Below, one piece after another: positions 1 to 7,774 of a stretch of DNA of 35,217 nt (position 1 is the first letter of the stretch; the number at the start of each line of letters is the position of its first letter). Source of the stretch: Cyanobium sp. CZS48M (lineage in GTDB: Bacteria > Cyanobacteriota > Cyanobacteriia > PCC-6307 > Cyanobiaceae). A program made the position numbers and the translations under genes. Under the pieces are notes generated by a model. The model saw only the letters and a list, made by a program, of their open reading frames with translations, did no database searches and was not told where the DNA came from. The stretch covers positions 1 to 35,217 of the forward strand of contig JAUCZK010000026.1 of assembly GCA_030373145.1 (NCBI GenBank), read 5' to 3'.

Positions 1-51
1 CACTGACTGGAATCAACTGCACTGCAGGTGATCTGGGTTCCTCAGCAAGCC

Positions 52-972
52 CTAACTAGCCGAACCAACGAGCTCCAGCTGCACCGCCTCCGGAATCGGC
101 CGGCGTGGCCGTGGGGCGATGGCAGTGGTGGAAACCCGGCCGCTGTTACCACTCAGCCGGATCGCGCCGAAGCGTTCCACGAAGTCTGCGCGGTAGTCCA
201 GTTGCAAGATCCCGCAGAGCTCCTCCATGAACCCTTGGGGCTGCGCGCAGAACGCTTCATAACGCAGCAACGGCAGTTCGCGGTAGCGATTCAGGAACGC
301 CAGAGTCCGCCGGCAGTATTCGTCCAACGTGCTCGGTCTGAACTGGTTCTGCCAGCCCTTCTCCAGCAGCCCGAGGTAGCTGTCCAGCGGATGGCGCACT
401 GTGACCACTGACACCAGGTCATGGCCCTCACTTAAGAAATCACAGATCGGCGTGCAGCTTCCCGGGGCCTCCCCCAGGCAGAAATCGGTGTGGCTGTGGT
501 CGCGCACCACCAGCGCCATCCCGTCCTTCTCGCAGATCCTCATGGACTGCCCGATCCGGCTGAGGAAGTCTTCCTTGATCTCCTCCAGCGTCAGCGGGCG
601 GTGGCTGCGCTCCAGCAACAGCAACGGGTTGGTGGGCTCAAAGGTGCGGCCATAGCGGTTCAGGGGATTCAGCTCGCTCAGAACTGCAACCTGGGGCATT
701 GCCGCCAGGCATTTGCTGATCACCGTGCCGCCCGTGCAGGCCAGATGGTGCACCGTGCGGATCAGCGGCCGCTTGTCATTTACCAGGTTGCCCTGTTGCA
801 GCCGCGCCAGCTCTTGCCGTAGGGCCTCCACCTCCCGCTCCAGCCGTGCCTGCCTAAGCCAGCCCCGCAGGGTTGAGGGCGCCACCCCCAGCTGCCCAGC
901 CACCTCTGGCACTGCCTGGCCCTGATCCAGGCAGAGGGCAATGGCTTTTTCGCGGCAGCCGAGGCCCTCCAT
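52..972 (-). CDS. Sulfotransferase-like protein with N-terminal helix-turn-helix and coiled coil
   Basis: The 306-residue protein has two parts. Residues about 8-60 look like a transposase-type helix-turn-helix (VPEVAGQLGVAPSTLRGWLR) followed by a short coiled coil (REVEALRQELARLQ). From about residue 70 it reads as a cyanobacterial sulfotransferase-family domain: a glycine-rich PAPS-binding-loop-like stretch at 78-88 (ACTGGTVISKC), then RDHSH, then VTVRHPLDSYLG in the middle, and a conserved RRPIP near the end. Family members move sulfate from PAPS to an acceptor; the acceptor here is unknown. The ATG is preceded by AGGGGAG, and the gene follows a small ORF by 6 bases, so the two are probably cotranscribed. 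The helix-turn-helix head is unusual for this family. It may be a recruited IS orfA-like piece or simply a helical extension. The sulfotransferase assignment is fairly sure; catalytic activity is not. Confidence 0.75.
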   Translation of the reverse strand: MEGLGCREKAIALCLDQGQAVPEVAGQLGVAPSTLRGWLRQARLEREVEALRQELARLQQGNLVNDKRPLIRTVHHLACTGGTVISKCLAAMPQVAVLSELNPLNRYGRTFEPTNPLLLLERSHRPLTLEEIKEDFLSRIGQSMRICEKDGMALVVRDHSHTDFCLGEAPGSCTPICDFLSEGHDLVSVVTVRHPLDSYLGLLEKGWQNQFRPSTLDEYCRRTLAFLNRYRELPLLRYEAFCAQPQGFMEELCGILQLDYRADFVERFGAIRLSGNSGRVSTTAIAPRPRRPIPEAVQLELVGSAS

Positions 973-978
973 CTCTGC

Positions 979-1200
979 TCAGGCTCCCCTGCCGGTGAAG
1001 AGGCTGACGAGTAGCAAAGGCTGCAATAATTGGGCTGCCAACTGCCGCTGCGCCTGCAGAAACGCCAGCGCCGCCGCCTGCTGCTGCCTGCCCTGCTCCT
1101 GGCCCGGCTCGAGGGTTTGCAGCAGCGCTGCCCCGTAGCGCAGCCATGACCCCCAGTCCCCCCGCTCGAAGGCCTCGCGAGTCATGACTGCCGATGGCAT
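979..1200 (-). CDS. Small hypothetical protein upstream of the sulfotransferase
   Basis: A 73-residue ORF ends 6 bases before the sulfotransferase start on the same strand. It is glutamine- and alanine-rich and predicted mostly helical (core LLQTLEPGQEQGRQQQAAAL), with a hydrophobic tail. A second in-frame ATG at 1185 would give a 68-residue form that starts MTREAFERGDW; neither start has a clear ribosome binding site. I do not recognise a family. Tight spacing suggests an operon with the downstream gene, but the ORF could also be a chance reading frame in GC-rich DNA. Confidence 0.4.
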   Translation of the reverse strand: MPSAVMTREAFERGDWGSWLRYGAALLQTLEPGQEQGRQQQAAALAFLQAQRQLAAQLLQPLLLVSLFTGRGA

Positions 1201-1333
1201 TGGGACTGCAGGCTACGGGAAAACTCACGGGATCAGGCCAACGGCAGAGCGATCCCGCTCCTGTGAACCACGCTGGAGCATCCCAGAGCCGAGCTGCTCA
1301 GCTGGTTCGACGGCAAGCCCCACCGCTCTTTCC

Positions 1334-1576
1334 GTGGAGGAGCCCTGGTACCTGGTCAGCAACGCTGATCCCGCGCTGGATCTGGTCTGGACCTACGGCC
1401 AGCGGTTCTGCTGCGAACAGCTGTTCCGCGATCAGAAATCGGGGATCTTCCAGCTGGAGAGCAGTGGCTTGCGCGATCCTGCGCGCATCGATCGGCTGCT
1501 GCTGGTAGTGGCGATCGCTGTGCTGGACAGCAGCCTGCAGGGGTTCGCCGTAAGCCTGTCCGGCCAGCGCCGCCAG
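1334..1576 (+). pseudogene. C-terminal remnant of an IS4-like DDE transposase
   Basis: About 81 codons in this frame match the end of an IS4-type transposase catalytic domain: EPWYLVSNAD, then FCCEQLFRDQKSGIFQLES, where the E of CCEQLF is the likely third acidic residue of the DDE triad, then RIDRLLLVVAIAVL and SGQRRQ. The first two-thirds of the transposase, with the two catalytic aspartates, is not seen upstream in any frame, and the reading frame runs into unrelated codons after 1576. No terminal inverted repeats or target duplication were found. This is a dead fragment of a mobile element between a sulfotransferase and a truncated methyltransferase. The stretch 1201-1333 before it shows no recognisable coding content. 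Confidence 0.7.
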
Positions 1577-1650
1577 AAGCCGCCATGTCCACGACAGACC
1601 GCTCTGCTGGCTGTCGCATGACTGTCTCGGCTGAGATGTGTCGGGGCAGT

Positions 1651-2115
1651 CAGCCCCAGTGGATCCAGGCTGAGGGTCGCGAACACATCAGGGAGCCTGG
1701 TATGGCCCTGCGGCCAGGTGGCGCCCTGATCCTGCTCTGGAACAAGGAACTGCAGCCCAGCGAAACCTTCCACCAGCGCAGCGCCCCGCTCTACGCCGAG
1801 CTGGCACCGCAGCTCCATCGCCGCGAAGATCGCAGCACCCAGGTGGCGATCCTCAACGCCCTTGAGGCGGTGCTGATCGACCCGCAGTTCTTCTCGCCTC
1901 CCCTCAGCGGGCTCGTTGACAGACGCTTCAGCTATTCAGCGGAGCGCTATCTGGATCTGCTGGCCAGTTACTCCGGCTATCTGCAGCTGGACCCGGAGGT
2001 GCGCAGCCTCCTGTTGGAGCGTCTGCACCTGCTGATTGAGAGTGAATGGGATGGACAGCTGCCCCTCACGTTGCTATCGGGCTGGCAGGTGGCACGCAAG
2101 ATCGATGGCGGTTGA
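1651..2115 (+). pseudogene. C-terminal fragment of a class I SAM-dependent methyltransferase
   Basis: The segment encodes the back half of a methyltransferase-11-type protein. It begins at the strand-5 motif LRPGGALILLWN (codon near 1702), continues with the helical substrate-side region (YAELAPQL, SYSAERYLDLLASYSGY) and ends normally with LLSGWQVARK. The glycine-rich SAM-binding half (motif I, E/DxGxGxG) is absent. The open frame can be pushed back to an ATG at 1585, but those extra residues do not look like the family. The loss coincides with the transposase remnant just upstream, so insertion followed by deletion is the likely cause. An intact protein could not bind SAM, so I call it a pseudogene. 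Convergent with the next gene, 26 bases away. Confidence 0.65.
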
Positions 2116-2141
2116 AGTATTGATGGTGCTTGGAGTTCTGC

Positions 2142-2666
2142 TCAGAAGCCAATCCGAATGCGGCGGTGCTCCAGCTGATTGGTCACCTTGGCCTCCACGG
2201 CCCCCTGCACCGTGGCGCCCACATCTCCGCGAACGCTGGCTCCCACATCGCCGGCCACCTGGGCGTTCACCGCGCCACTGACCGTTGCGTTCACAGGGCC
2301 CGTGACAGCGACGCCGATCCCCTTGCTCAGCTCCGGTACGTTCACCGCCAGGGGTGAAGCCACAGCTACGGGCTCTGCCATGGTCACCTTTGCGGTGATC
2401 GGAATCGTTTTGATCGGGGCGGTGCGGATCGGCTCGGCGATCCTCTCGACCACCAAGGGGGTCCGAATTGAGCCCACATCCACCTGGGCTGTCACCGGCA
2501 GGGGGCTTGCCATCACCAGTTCGATCTTGATCGGCTCCTGCAGGACCCTGCCCAGAAAGGCCGCCCCGATGGTTACCGCGGCCACCAGGGCCACCGGCCA
2601 GCGCAGGGCCAGCACCCAGCTCAGGGCGGCCGGTTGGGTGGAGGGGGTGGTGGGGGGCTCGCTCAT
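2142..2666 (-). CDS. Single-pass membrane protein with an eight-residue repeat domain
   Basis: This 174-residue protein starts at an ATG giving MSEPPTTPST; an upstream in-frame start at 2693 is less likely. Residues about 18-40 form one hydrophobic segment (RWPVALVAAVTIGAAFL). The rest is probably extracytoplasmic or cytoplasmic beta-structure: residues 121-160 contain five tandem copies of VxGxVxAx (for example VTGPVNAT, VSGAVNAQ, VRGDVGAT). A looser alternation of valine, proline and alanine precedes them. I do not recognise a family. The gene lies 54 bases downstream of dnaB on the same strand, so it may be the last gene of an rplI-dnaB transcript. Function unknown; the repeat suggests a stacked-strand or fibre-like structure (inference). 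Confidence 0.65.
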   Translation of the reverse strand: MSEPPTTPSTQPAALSWVLALRWPVALVAAVTIGAAFLGRVLQEPIKIELVMASPLPVTAQVDVGSIRTPLVVERIAEPIRTAPIKTIPITAKVTMAEPVAVASPLAVNVPELSKGIGVAVTGPVNATVSGAVNAQVAGDVGASVRGDVGATVQGAVEAKVTNQLEHRRIRIGF

Positions 2667-2720
2667 CGGTTGTCGGCAGGCGTCGGCCCCCATGTTGCTG
2701 CCGCTGCGGACCCGTGAGGG

Positions 2721-4187
2721 TCAGGGGGCTGCCAGGTTGCGGAAACGGGTGAACTGGGGCTCGAACAGCAGCTTCACCGTGCCCACCGGGCCGTTGCGGT
2801 GCTTGGTCACGATCACCTCGGTGATGCCGCGATCGGCTGTTTCCGGGTTGTAGTACTCATCGCGGTAGATCATCAGCACCAGGTCGGCGTCCTGCTCGAT
2901 CGAGCCCGATTCGCGCAGATCACTGAGCATCGGTCGCTTGTTGGTGCGGCTCTCCACGCCGCGGCTGAGCTGGGAGAGGGCGACCACCGGCACGTTCAGC
3001 TCCCGCGCCATGCCCTTGAGGCCCCGGGTGATGCGCGAGAGCTCCTGCACCCGGTTGTCGGGGGTGGAGCCCTCCATCAGCTGCAGGTAATCGATCACGA
3101 TCAGCCCCAGCTCCTTGCCCTGCTCCGCCATCAGCCGGCGGCAGAGGGAGCGCATCTCCAGCACGCCGGCGTTGGGCTTGTCGTCGATGAACAGCGGCAG
3201 CTGGCCGAGGGTGTTGATGCCCTGGCCCAGCAGCGGCCACTCCTCCTGCTGCAGCCGGCCGGTGCGCAGCCTGCCACTCTCGATGCCCACCTCCATCGAC
3301 AGCAGCCGGTAGGTGAGCTGCTCCTTGCTCATCTCCAGCGAAAACACACACACCGGCAGCTGGTGGATCTGAGCCACGTTCTTGGCGATGTTGAGCACGA
3401 TCGAGGTTTTCCCCATCGCTGGCCTGCCGGCCACGATGATCAGATCGCTGCGCTGCAGGCCCTGGGTGATGGCATCGAGGTCGTAGAAGTTGACCGGGAT
3501 GCCGGCCACCGAGGTGCCCAGGGAGCGGCTCTCGATCTCGTTGAAGGTGCTGGTGAGGATCTCGGCGGTGGGGGTGAGGCCCACCGAGGGCTTCTCCTGG
3601 CTGATGGCGAAGATCTGCTGCTCGGCTTCATCGAGCACCTGCTCCATCGGCTTGGCCTGATCGAAGCCGAGCTTGATCACCTCGTTGCCCGAGCGGATCA
3701 GCTGCCGCCGCAGGTACTTGTCCATCACCAGGCGGGCCACCTGGTCGATCGAGGCGGTGCTGAGGGTGCGCTCCACCAGCTCCACCAGCCGGTTGCTGCC
3801 GCCCACTTTCTCCAGCTGGCCAGTGTCCGCCAGCCAGGCGGCCATGGCCGTGAGGTCGGTGGGTTTGCCCTGGCTGTGCAGCATCAGGGCCGTGCGGTAG
3901 ATCTCCCGGTGGGCGCTCAGGTAGAAGGCCTCGGGCCGCAGCACATCGGCGATGCGGCCGAGGGCGTCGGGGTCCAGCAGGATGCCGCCCAGCACGGCTT
4001 CTTCCGCCTCCAGGTTCTGGGGCGGCACCTGATCGGGCAGGGCCTCGAAGCGGGCCTCGTCCTGGCCCTGGCCGCGACGGCGAAAAGCGGGGGTGAGTGC
4101 GGCAGCGGCTGGAGCCGGGTCACTGCGCTCACCAGCGGGGCCCCATTCGGGGCCGCCATCAGGGGCCGGCAGGGGGAGACTCACCAT
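2721..4187 (-). CDS. dnaB: Replicative DNA helicase DnaB
   Basis: DnaB is the hexameric 5'-3' helicase that unwinds DNA at the replication fork and recruits primase. The 488-residue protein has the N-terminal primase-interaction domain (from about residue 52, PPQNLEAEEAVLGG), a linker, and a RecA-type ATPase domain with Walker A GRPAMGKTS, the FSLEMS motif, Walker B LIVIDYLQLM, and the C-terminal LSDLRESGSIEQDAD and TKHRNGPVG motifs. No intein interrupts the Walker A or H4 region, as is seen in some cyanobacterial DnaB proteins. The first 50 residues form a low-complexity tail, so a later start cannot be excluded. The gene follows rplI by 61 bases, the classic bacterial pairing. Confidence 0.97.
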   Translation of the reverse strand: MVSLPLPAPDGGPEWGPAGERSDPAPAAAALTPAFRRRGQGQDEARFEALPDQVPPQNLEAEEAVLGGILLDPDALGRIADVLRPEAFYLSAHREIYRTALMLHSQGKPTDLTAMAAWLADTGQLEKVGGSNRLVELVERTLSTASIDQVARLVMDKYLRRQLIRSGNEVIKLGFDQAKPMEQVLDEAEQQIFAISQEKPSVGLTPTAEILTSTFNEIESRSLGTSVAGIPVNFYDLDAITQGLQRSDLIIVAGRPAMGKTSIVLNIAKNVAQIHQLPVCVFSLEMSKEQLTYRLLSMEVGIESGRLRTGRLQQEEWPLLGQGINTLGQLPLFIDDKPNAGVLEMRSLCRRLMAEQGKELGLIVIDYLQLMEGSTPDNRVQELSRITRGLKGMARELNVPVVALSQLSRGVESRTNKRPMLSDLRESGSIEQDADLVLMIYRDEYYNPETADRGITEVIVTKHRNGPVGTVKLLFEPQFTRFRNLAAP

Positions 4188-4248
4188 GGGCTGAGGCTAG
4201 GGGCAGACCGGGGCTGGGGAAGTGCCTGCGGGCTGGCTCAGGGCTGGC

Positions 4249-4707
4249 CTAGTGACTGACCACTTCCAGGTTGATCTCGGCGGTGACTTCGGGGTGCAGC
4301 TTCACCTGCACCTTGTAGGAGCCGGTGCGGTGGATCTCGGGCACGGCGATGTCACGGCGGTCCAGTTCTTTCTTGGTGGCCGCTTCGATCGCTTCGGCCA
4401 CATCGCCGTTGGTCACGGTGCCGAAGAGCACGTCGTCGCCGCCGGTCTGCTTCTTGACGGTGAAGCGGCCGATGGTGGTGAGGGCCGTGCGGAAGGCTTC
4501 GGCCTCCTGCTTCAGGGCTGCTTGGCGCTCGGCCTCCTTGGCGCGGCGATGCTCCACCTGGCGCAGCACCGCTGGGGTGACGGCCACGGCCTTGCTCTGG
4601 GGCAGCAGGCAGTTACGGGCGTAACCGGGAGCCACCTCCACCAGGTCCCCCTGCTTGCCGAGGCTGTAAACGTCCTCGCTGAGGACGACGGAGACGCGCT
4701 TGGCCAT
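4249..4707 (-). CDS. rplI: 50S ribosomal protein bL9
   Basis: The 152-residue product is ribosomal protein L9, which binds 23S rRNA near the L1 stalk and helps keep the reading frame. It starts [13 protein letters not shown] and shows the L9 signature [17 protein letters not shown] at about residues 20-36, the long connecting helix ([19 protein letters not shown]), and a C-terminal domain with [16 protein letters not shown]. Length is normal for the family. It lies upstream of dnaB on the same strand, the common rplI-dnaB order, and 78 bases downstream of a desaturase gene. Confidence 0.97.
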   Translation of the reverse strand: MAKRVSVVLSEDVYSLGKQGDLVEVAPGYARNCLLPQSKAVAVTPAVLRQVEHRRAKEAERQAALKQEAEAFRTALTTIGRFTVKKQTGGDDVLFGTVTNGDVAEAIEAATKKELDRRDIAVPEIHRTGSYKVQVKLHPEVTAEINLEVVSH

Positions 4708-4785
4708 GGAAACAGAACGGCGGGAACAGGGGATCGGGCAGGGACCGCCGGCTTGGCGGCCCGCATCCTGGAGCGATCAACGATC

Positions 4786-5793
4786 CTAGATCACGGCTTG
4801 GGTGGCCCTGCCGGCGGCGGCGGGCAGACGCACCTGGGTGGCCAGGCCCAGGGCCCGCATCAGGCGGATGTGCTGCCAGGTCAGGTCGATCTGGCTCTTC
4901 TCCAGGCCGTGGCGGGCCGAATGGGGGAAGGCGTGGTGGTTGTTGTGCCAGCCCTCGCCGAAGGTGAGCGCTGCCACCCAGGGGTTATTGCGGGACCCGT
5001 CGCCGCTCTCGTAGGTGACCTTGCCCCAGCGGTGGGTGGCGCTGTTCACCAGCCAGGTGCACTGGTAGACCGCCACCAGGCGCAGGGGGATGCCCCAGAG
5101 CACCAGGGCCCAGCCGCCGGCGCCCGTCAGGCTGCCGATGGCGAACAGCAGCGCGGCCAGGGGCAGCTGCAGCAAGAGAAAGTTCTTGTTCAACCAGCGG
5201 TAGTAGGGATCGCGGGCCAGGTCGCCCGTGAGCCGGGGCACGGCCGCCATGGCCGGAATTTCATGGAACATCCAGCCCATGTGGCTCCACCAGAAGCCTT
5301 TGTGGCTGTTGTGGTGGTCGACGTCGGTGTCGGAGAACTTGTGGTGATGGCGGTGCAGCCCTGTCCAGTCGATCGGACCGTGCTGGGCGCTGAGGGCACC
5401 GCAGGTGGCGAAGAACCGCTCCAGCCAGCGGGGCACCCGGAAGGCCCGATGGCTCAGCAGCCGGTGGTAACCGATCGTGACTCCCAGGCAGGCGGTGACC
5501 CAATAGAGCACCAGGAAGCTGGCCAAGGCAGGCACGCTCCAAAACTGGGGCAGCAGAGCCACCAGCGCCAGGGCATGGATCACCACCATGTAGCCGATGG
5601 TGACCCCGTGGGCTCCCTTGGGTGCCTGAGCCTGGGGTTCGCCGCGGCGGGGGCAGTGCAGGGCCTCGGCCCGGTAGAGGGAGAGATCGGCGGGAGCGAG
5701 GCTGGCAACAGCGGTCGGCCGGGTGGCTGCAGGCGTCGCCGCAGGCCCCGAGCGCGCCGACGGGTGGGAAGGTCGCCGAACGGTGGCGGTCAT
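4786..5793 (-). CDS. desC: Acyl-lipid delta-9-type fatty acid desaturase
   Basis: This membrane di-iron enzyme introduces a double bond into acyl chains of membrane lipids, using ferredoxin and O2. The 335-residue protein carries all three histidine boxes: HRLLSH (110-115), HRHHH (147-151) and HNNHH (283-287). Hydrophobic segments lie around residues 65-105 and 205-245. The DesC pattern is shown by GPIDWTGLHRHHH and WLVNSATH. The first 60 residues are proline- and alanine-rich and probably disordered. It is divergent from the gene at 5849, with 55 bases between, and is paralogous to the desaturase at 6592-7575. Family is clear; position specificity (delta-9) follows from similarity to DesC and is not proved. 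Confidence 0.92.
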   Translation of the reverse strand: MTATVRRPSHPSARSGPAATPAATRPTAVASLAPADLSLYRAEALHCPRRGEPQAQAPKGAHGVTIGYMVVIHALALVALLPQFWSVPALASFLVLYWVTACLGVTIGYHRLLSHRAFRVPRWLERFFATCGALSAQHGPIDWTGLHRHHHKFSDTDVDHHNSHKGFWWSHMGWMFHEIPAMAAVPRLTGDLARDPYYRWLNKNFLLLQLPLAALLFAIGSLTGAGGWALVLWGIPLRLVAVYQCTWLVNSATHRWGKVTYESGDGSRNNPWVAALTFGEGWHNNHHAFPHSARHGLEKSQIDLTWQHIRLMRALGLATQVRLPAAAGRATQAVI

Positions 5794-5848
5794 GGGGACT
5801 GGTTCCTGATCGGTCTTTTAGAATAGTAGCAGTACGAATCCAGATCAG

Positions 5849-6622
5849 GTGGGGTATCAGGCCGAAATCGAATCAGGACGTGAAGCGTTTTCGTATCTGA
5901 TCAGGGCCTGGCATGAGCGCAACGGCTGGTCCCACCGGGTGCTGCCCGGTCTGGCTGAGGTGCTCGACCTGGGCCGGATCCACAATTCCCAGGTGTCGAT
6001 GCTGCGCAACCGCAAGCTCGCCTCCCCCGGCCCCGAGGTGTTCCTGGCCCTCGGGCGCATCAACCAGTGGCTGGTGGCCGGGGCCGTTGCTGCTGCCGCA
6101 GATGCCAGCAGCGCCCTCGCGGGCCACCCCGACCTGATCGAGGCCCTCTCCCAGGGCTCCCGGCCCCTGCTCAGCAACAGCGGTGAGCCCCTGGGCCCCG
6201 GCGACCTGCTGGAGATCTTCGTGGGCCTGGTGCCGCCACCTCGGGCCTTTGATCTGCGCATCGCCGAGGCCGAGGCCCCAGGCCTCAGCTTTGCCCTGGC
6301 GGAGTTGCTCTGCGCCGGGCGGCCCTGGCGGCTCTGCCGCGACCAGGTGCTGGCGGCTTACCCGGCGGCCAAGACCCAGCGCCGGGAGCGCTTCGCGGCG
6401 GTGATGAGCGGTCAGCGCGACTACAGCGCCGCCGAGCTCGACGCCGAGCTGATGGACCTGCACCGCACCCTTGAAGGGCTGGGGGTGGCCGCTGAGCAGG
6501 CGATCAGCGCTGACCGCTTTCTGGAGGTGCTTCGCCAGAAAGCCCGCCTGCAGCAGCAGACGGGCCCCTTGGATCTCGCCGAAGCGATCCGTCAGGAGCT
6601 GGTGGCCGAAGGCAGCGGCTGA
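5849..6622 (+). CDS. Conserved hypothetical protein, possible helix-turn-helix N-terminus
   Basis: A 257-residue protein starting at GTG. I do not recognise a named family. Residues about 12-65 (ending LALGRINQWL) look like a compact helical bundle with a candidate recognition helix around NSQVSMLRNRKL, reminiscent of Cro/C1-type DNA-binding domains. The remainder is leucine- and alanine-rich helix with a motif YPAAKTQRRERFAAVMSG. It lies between two minus-strand desaturase genes: it is divergent from the first (55 bases away) and its last 31 bases overlap the end of the second. That position makes it a candidate regulator or partner of lipid desaturation, but this is inference from context only. 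Confidence 0.7.
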   Translation: MGYQAEIESGREAFSYLIRAWHERNGWSHRVLPGLAEVLDLGRIHNSQVSMLRNRKLASPGPEVFLALGRINQWLVAGAVAAAADASSALAGHPDLIEALSQGSRPLLSNSGEPLGPGDLLEIFVGLVPPPRAFDLRIAEAEAPGLSFALAELLCAGRPWRLCRDQVLAAYPAAKTQRRERFAAVMSGQRDYSAAELDAELMDLHRTLEGLGVAAEQAISADRFLEVLRQKARLQQQTGPLDLAEAIRQELVAEGSG

Positions 6623-7575
6623 CCCAGATGGGCCACCCGGATCCGTTTGGCCAGCCCCAGGGAGCGCAGCAGCTTGATGTGCTGCCAGGTGATGTCGAAC
6701 TCGAACCAGCGCAGGCCATGGCGGGCGCTGGCGGGGTGGGCGTGGTGGTTGTTGTGCCAGCCCTCGCCGAAGGAGAGGATGGCCACCCACCAGCAGTTGC
6801 GCGAGAGGTCGGGGCTGTCGAAGTTGCGGTAGCCGAAGGCGTGGGTGGCGCTGTTCACCAGCCAGGTGACGTGATACACAATCACCAGCCGAAGGGGAAT
6901 GCCCCAGAGCACCAGCCCCAGGCCGCCTCCTGGAACTCCGGCCCGCTCCCCGTACCACCACAGGGCGGCACCCAGGGGCACCTGCAGCAGCAGGAACCAG
7001 CGGTCGAGCCAGCGGTAGAGGGGATCACGCTGGAGATCGCCGGTGAAGCGGCTCATCTGTCGCACTGCCGGAATGTCGTGCAGCATCCAATCGCTGTGAC
7101 TCCACCACAGGCCGCGGCCGGCATCGTGATGGTCGTTGGGCTGGTCGGAATACTTGTGGTGGTGGCGGTGCAGCCCCACCCACTCGATCGGTCCGCTCTG
7201 GCACGAGAGGCTACCCATCAGCACCAGGGTGTGCTCCAGCCATTTCGGCGCCACGAAGCTGCGGTGGGCCAGCAGGCGGTGCAGCCCCAGGGTCACCCCC
7301 AGCACCGTGGTCCAGTAGAGCGCCGCCAGCACCACCACTGCCTGCCAGCTCCAGAAGCGGGGAAACAGGGCGTAGACGGCACCCACATGGATCGCCAGCA
7401 TGAAGCTGGTGGTGCCGAATTTGTACTTGCGTTGGCTGGGGGGCAGGGGCTGACGGCGTCCGCTCACCGAGGCGCGGACGGCGGCGTCCTGATGCTCGGC
7501 GGCGTGGCCCCGCAGGGTCTGACCCGCAGGCTGGACCTGGGGCAAGGCGGATGCTGGATCTGAAGCGGCAACCAA
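6592..7575 (-). CDS. desC: Second acyl-lipid delta-9-type fatty acid desaturase
   Basis: A 327-residue paralogue of the desaturase at 4786-5793, with the same three histidine boxes: HRLLAH (99-104), HRHHH (136-140) and HNNHH (274-278), and the shared stretch VLWGIPLRLV. The longest frame starts at TTG 7575 and no ATG lies upstream in frame; the first conserved residues begin at about 50 (KYKFGTTSFM), so the true start is uncertain. The N-terminal 45 residues look unstructured. Its 3' end overlaps the opposite-strand gene by 31 bases. Several picocyanobacteria keep multiple desC copies that differ in expression with temperature or light; whether this copy acts on a different lipid class cannot be told here. 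Confidence 0.9.
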   Translation of the reverse strand: MVAASDPASALPQVQPAGQTLRGHAAEHQDAAVRASVSGRRQPLPPSQRKYKFGTTSFMLAIHVGAVYALFPRFWSWQAVVVLAALYWTTVLGVTLGLHRLLAHRSFVAPKWLEHTLVLMGSLSCQSGPIEWVGLHRHHHKYSDQPNDHHDAGRGLWWSHSDWMLHDIPAVRQMSRFTGDLQRDPLYRWLDRWFLLLQVPLGAALWWYGERAGVPGGGLGLVLWGIPLRLVIVYHVTWLVNSATHAFGYRNFDSPDLSRNCWWVAILSFGEGWHNNHHAHPASARHGLRWFEFDITWQHIKLLRSLGLAKRIRVAHLGQPLPSATSS

Positions 7576-7696
7576 ATGAACTCTCGCGATGGTGGCGCAG
7601 GCTTGAATCCGTCATCTCCCCTGCGGCGGGCGATCCCGTTGCAGGGAACCCATCAGGCTGAGGTGCGACTCTGACCTGTGATGCCGGCAAAAATGT

Positions 7697-7712
7697 CGCC
7701 GATGCATCGGCG
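7697..7712. promoter_or_regulatory. Perfect 16-bp palindrome in divergent intergenic region
   Basis: CGCCGATGCATCGGCG is fully self-complementary. It sits between the divergent desaturase gene (start near 7575) and the PLP-enzyme gene (start 7775). No T-run follows, so it is not a terminator. It could be an operator for a dimeric regulator. A second short hairpin (TGGGGG-AAG-CCCCCA, 7728-7742) follows it in what would be the 5' leader of the PLP-enzyme gene. Confidence 0.4.
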
Positions 7713-7774
7713 GGAAATCTAGCGGCGTGGGGGAAGCCCCCAGGCACCATGGCGCCGAGAGCTGGTATCAGGCC

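Noticed and set aside
1585-1650. N-terminal extension of the methyltransferase fragment from ATG 1585
   Set aside because: Residues do not resemble a SAM-binding domain and lie at the junction with the transposase remnant.
2799-4259. Long open frame antisense to dnaB
   Set aside because: Histidine-, leucine- and glycine-rich low-complexity shadow of dnaB codons with no recognisable domain.
4222-5826. Long open frame antisense to rplI and the first desaturase
   Set aside because: Spans two well-supported genes and the gap between them; composition is that of a GC-rich shadow frame.
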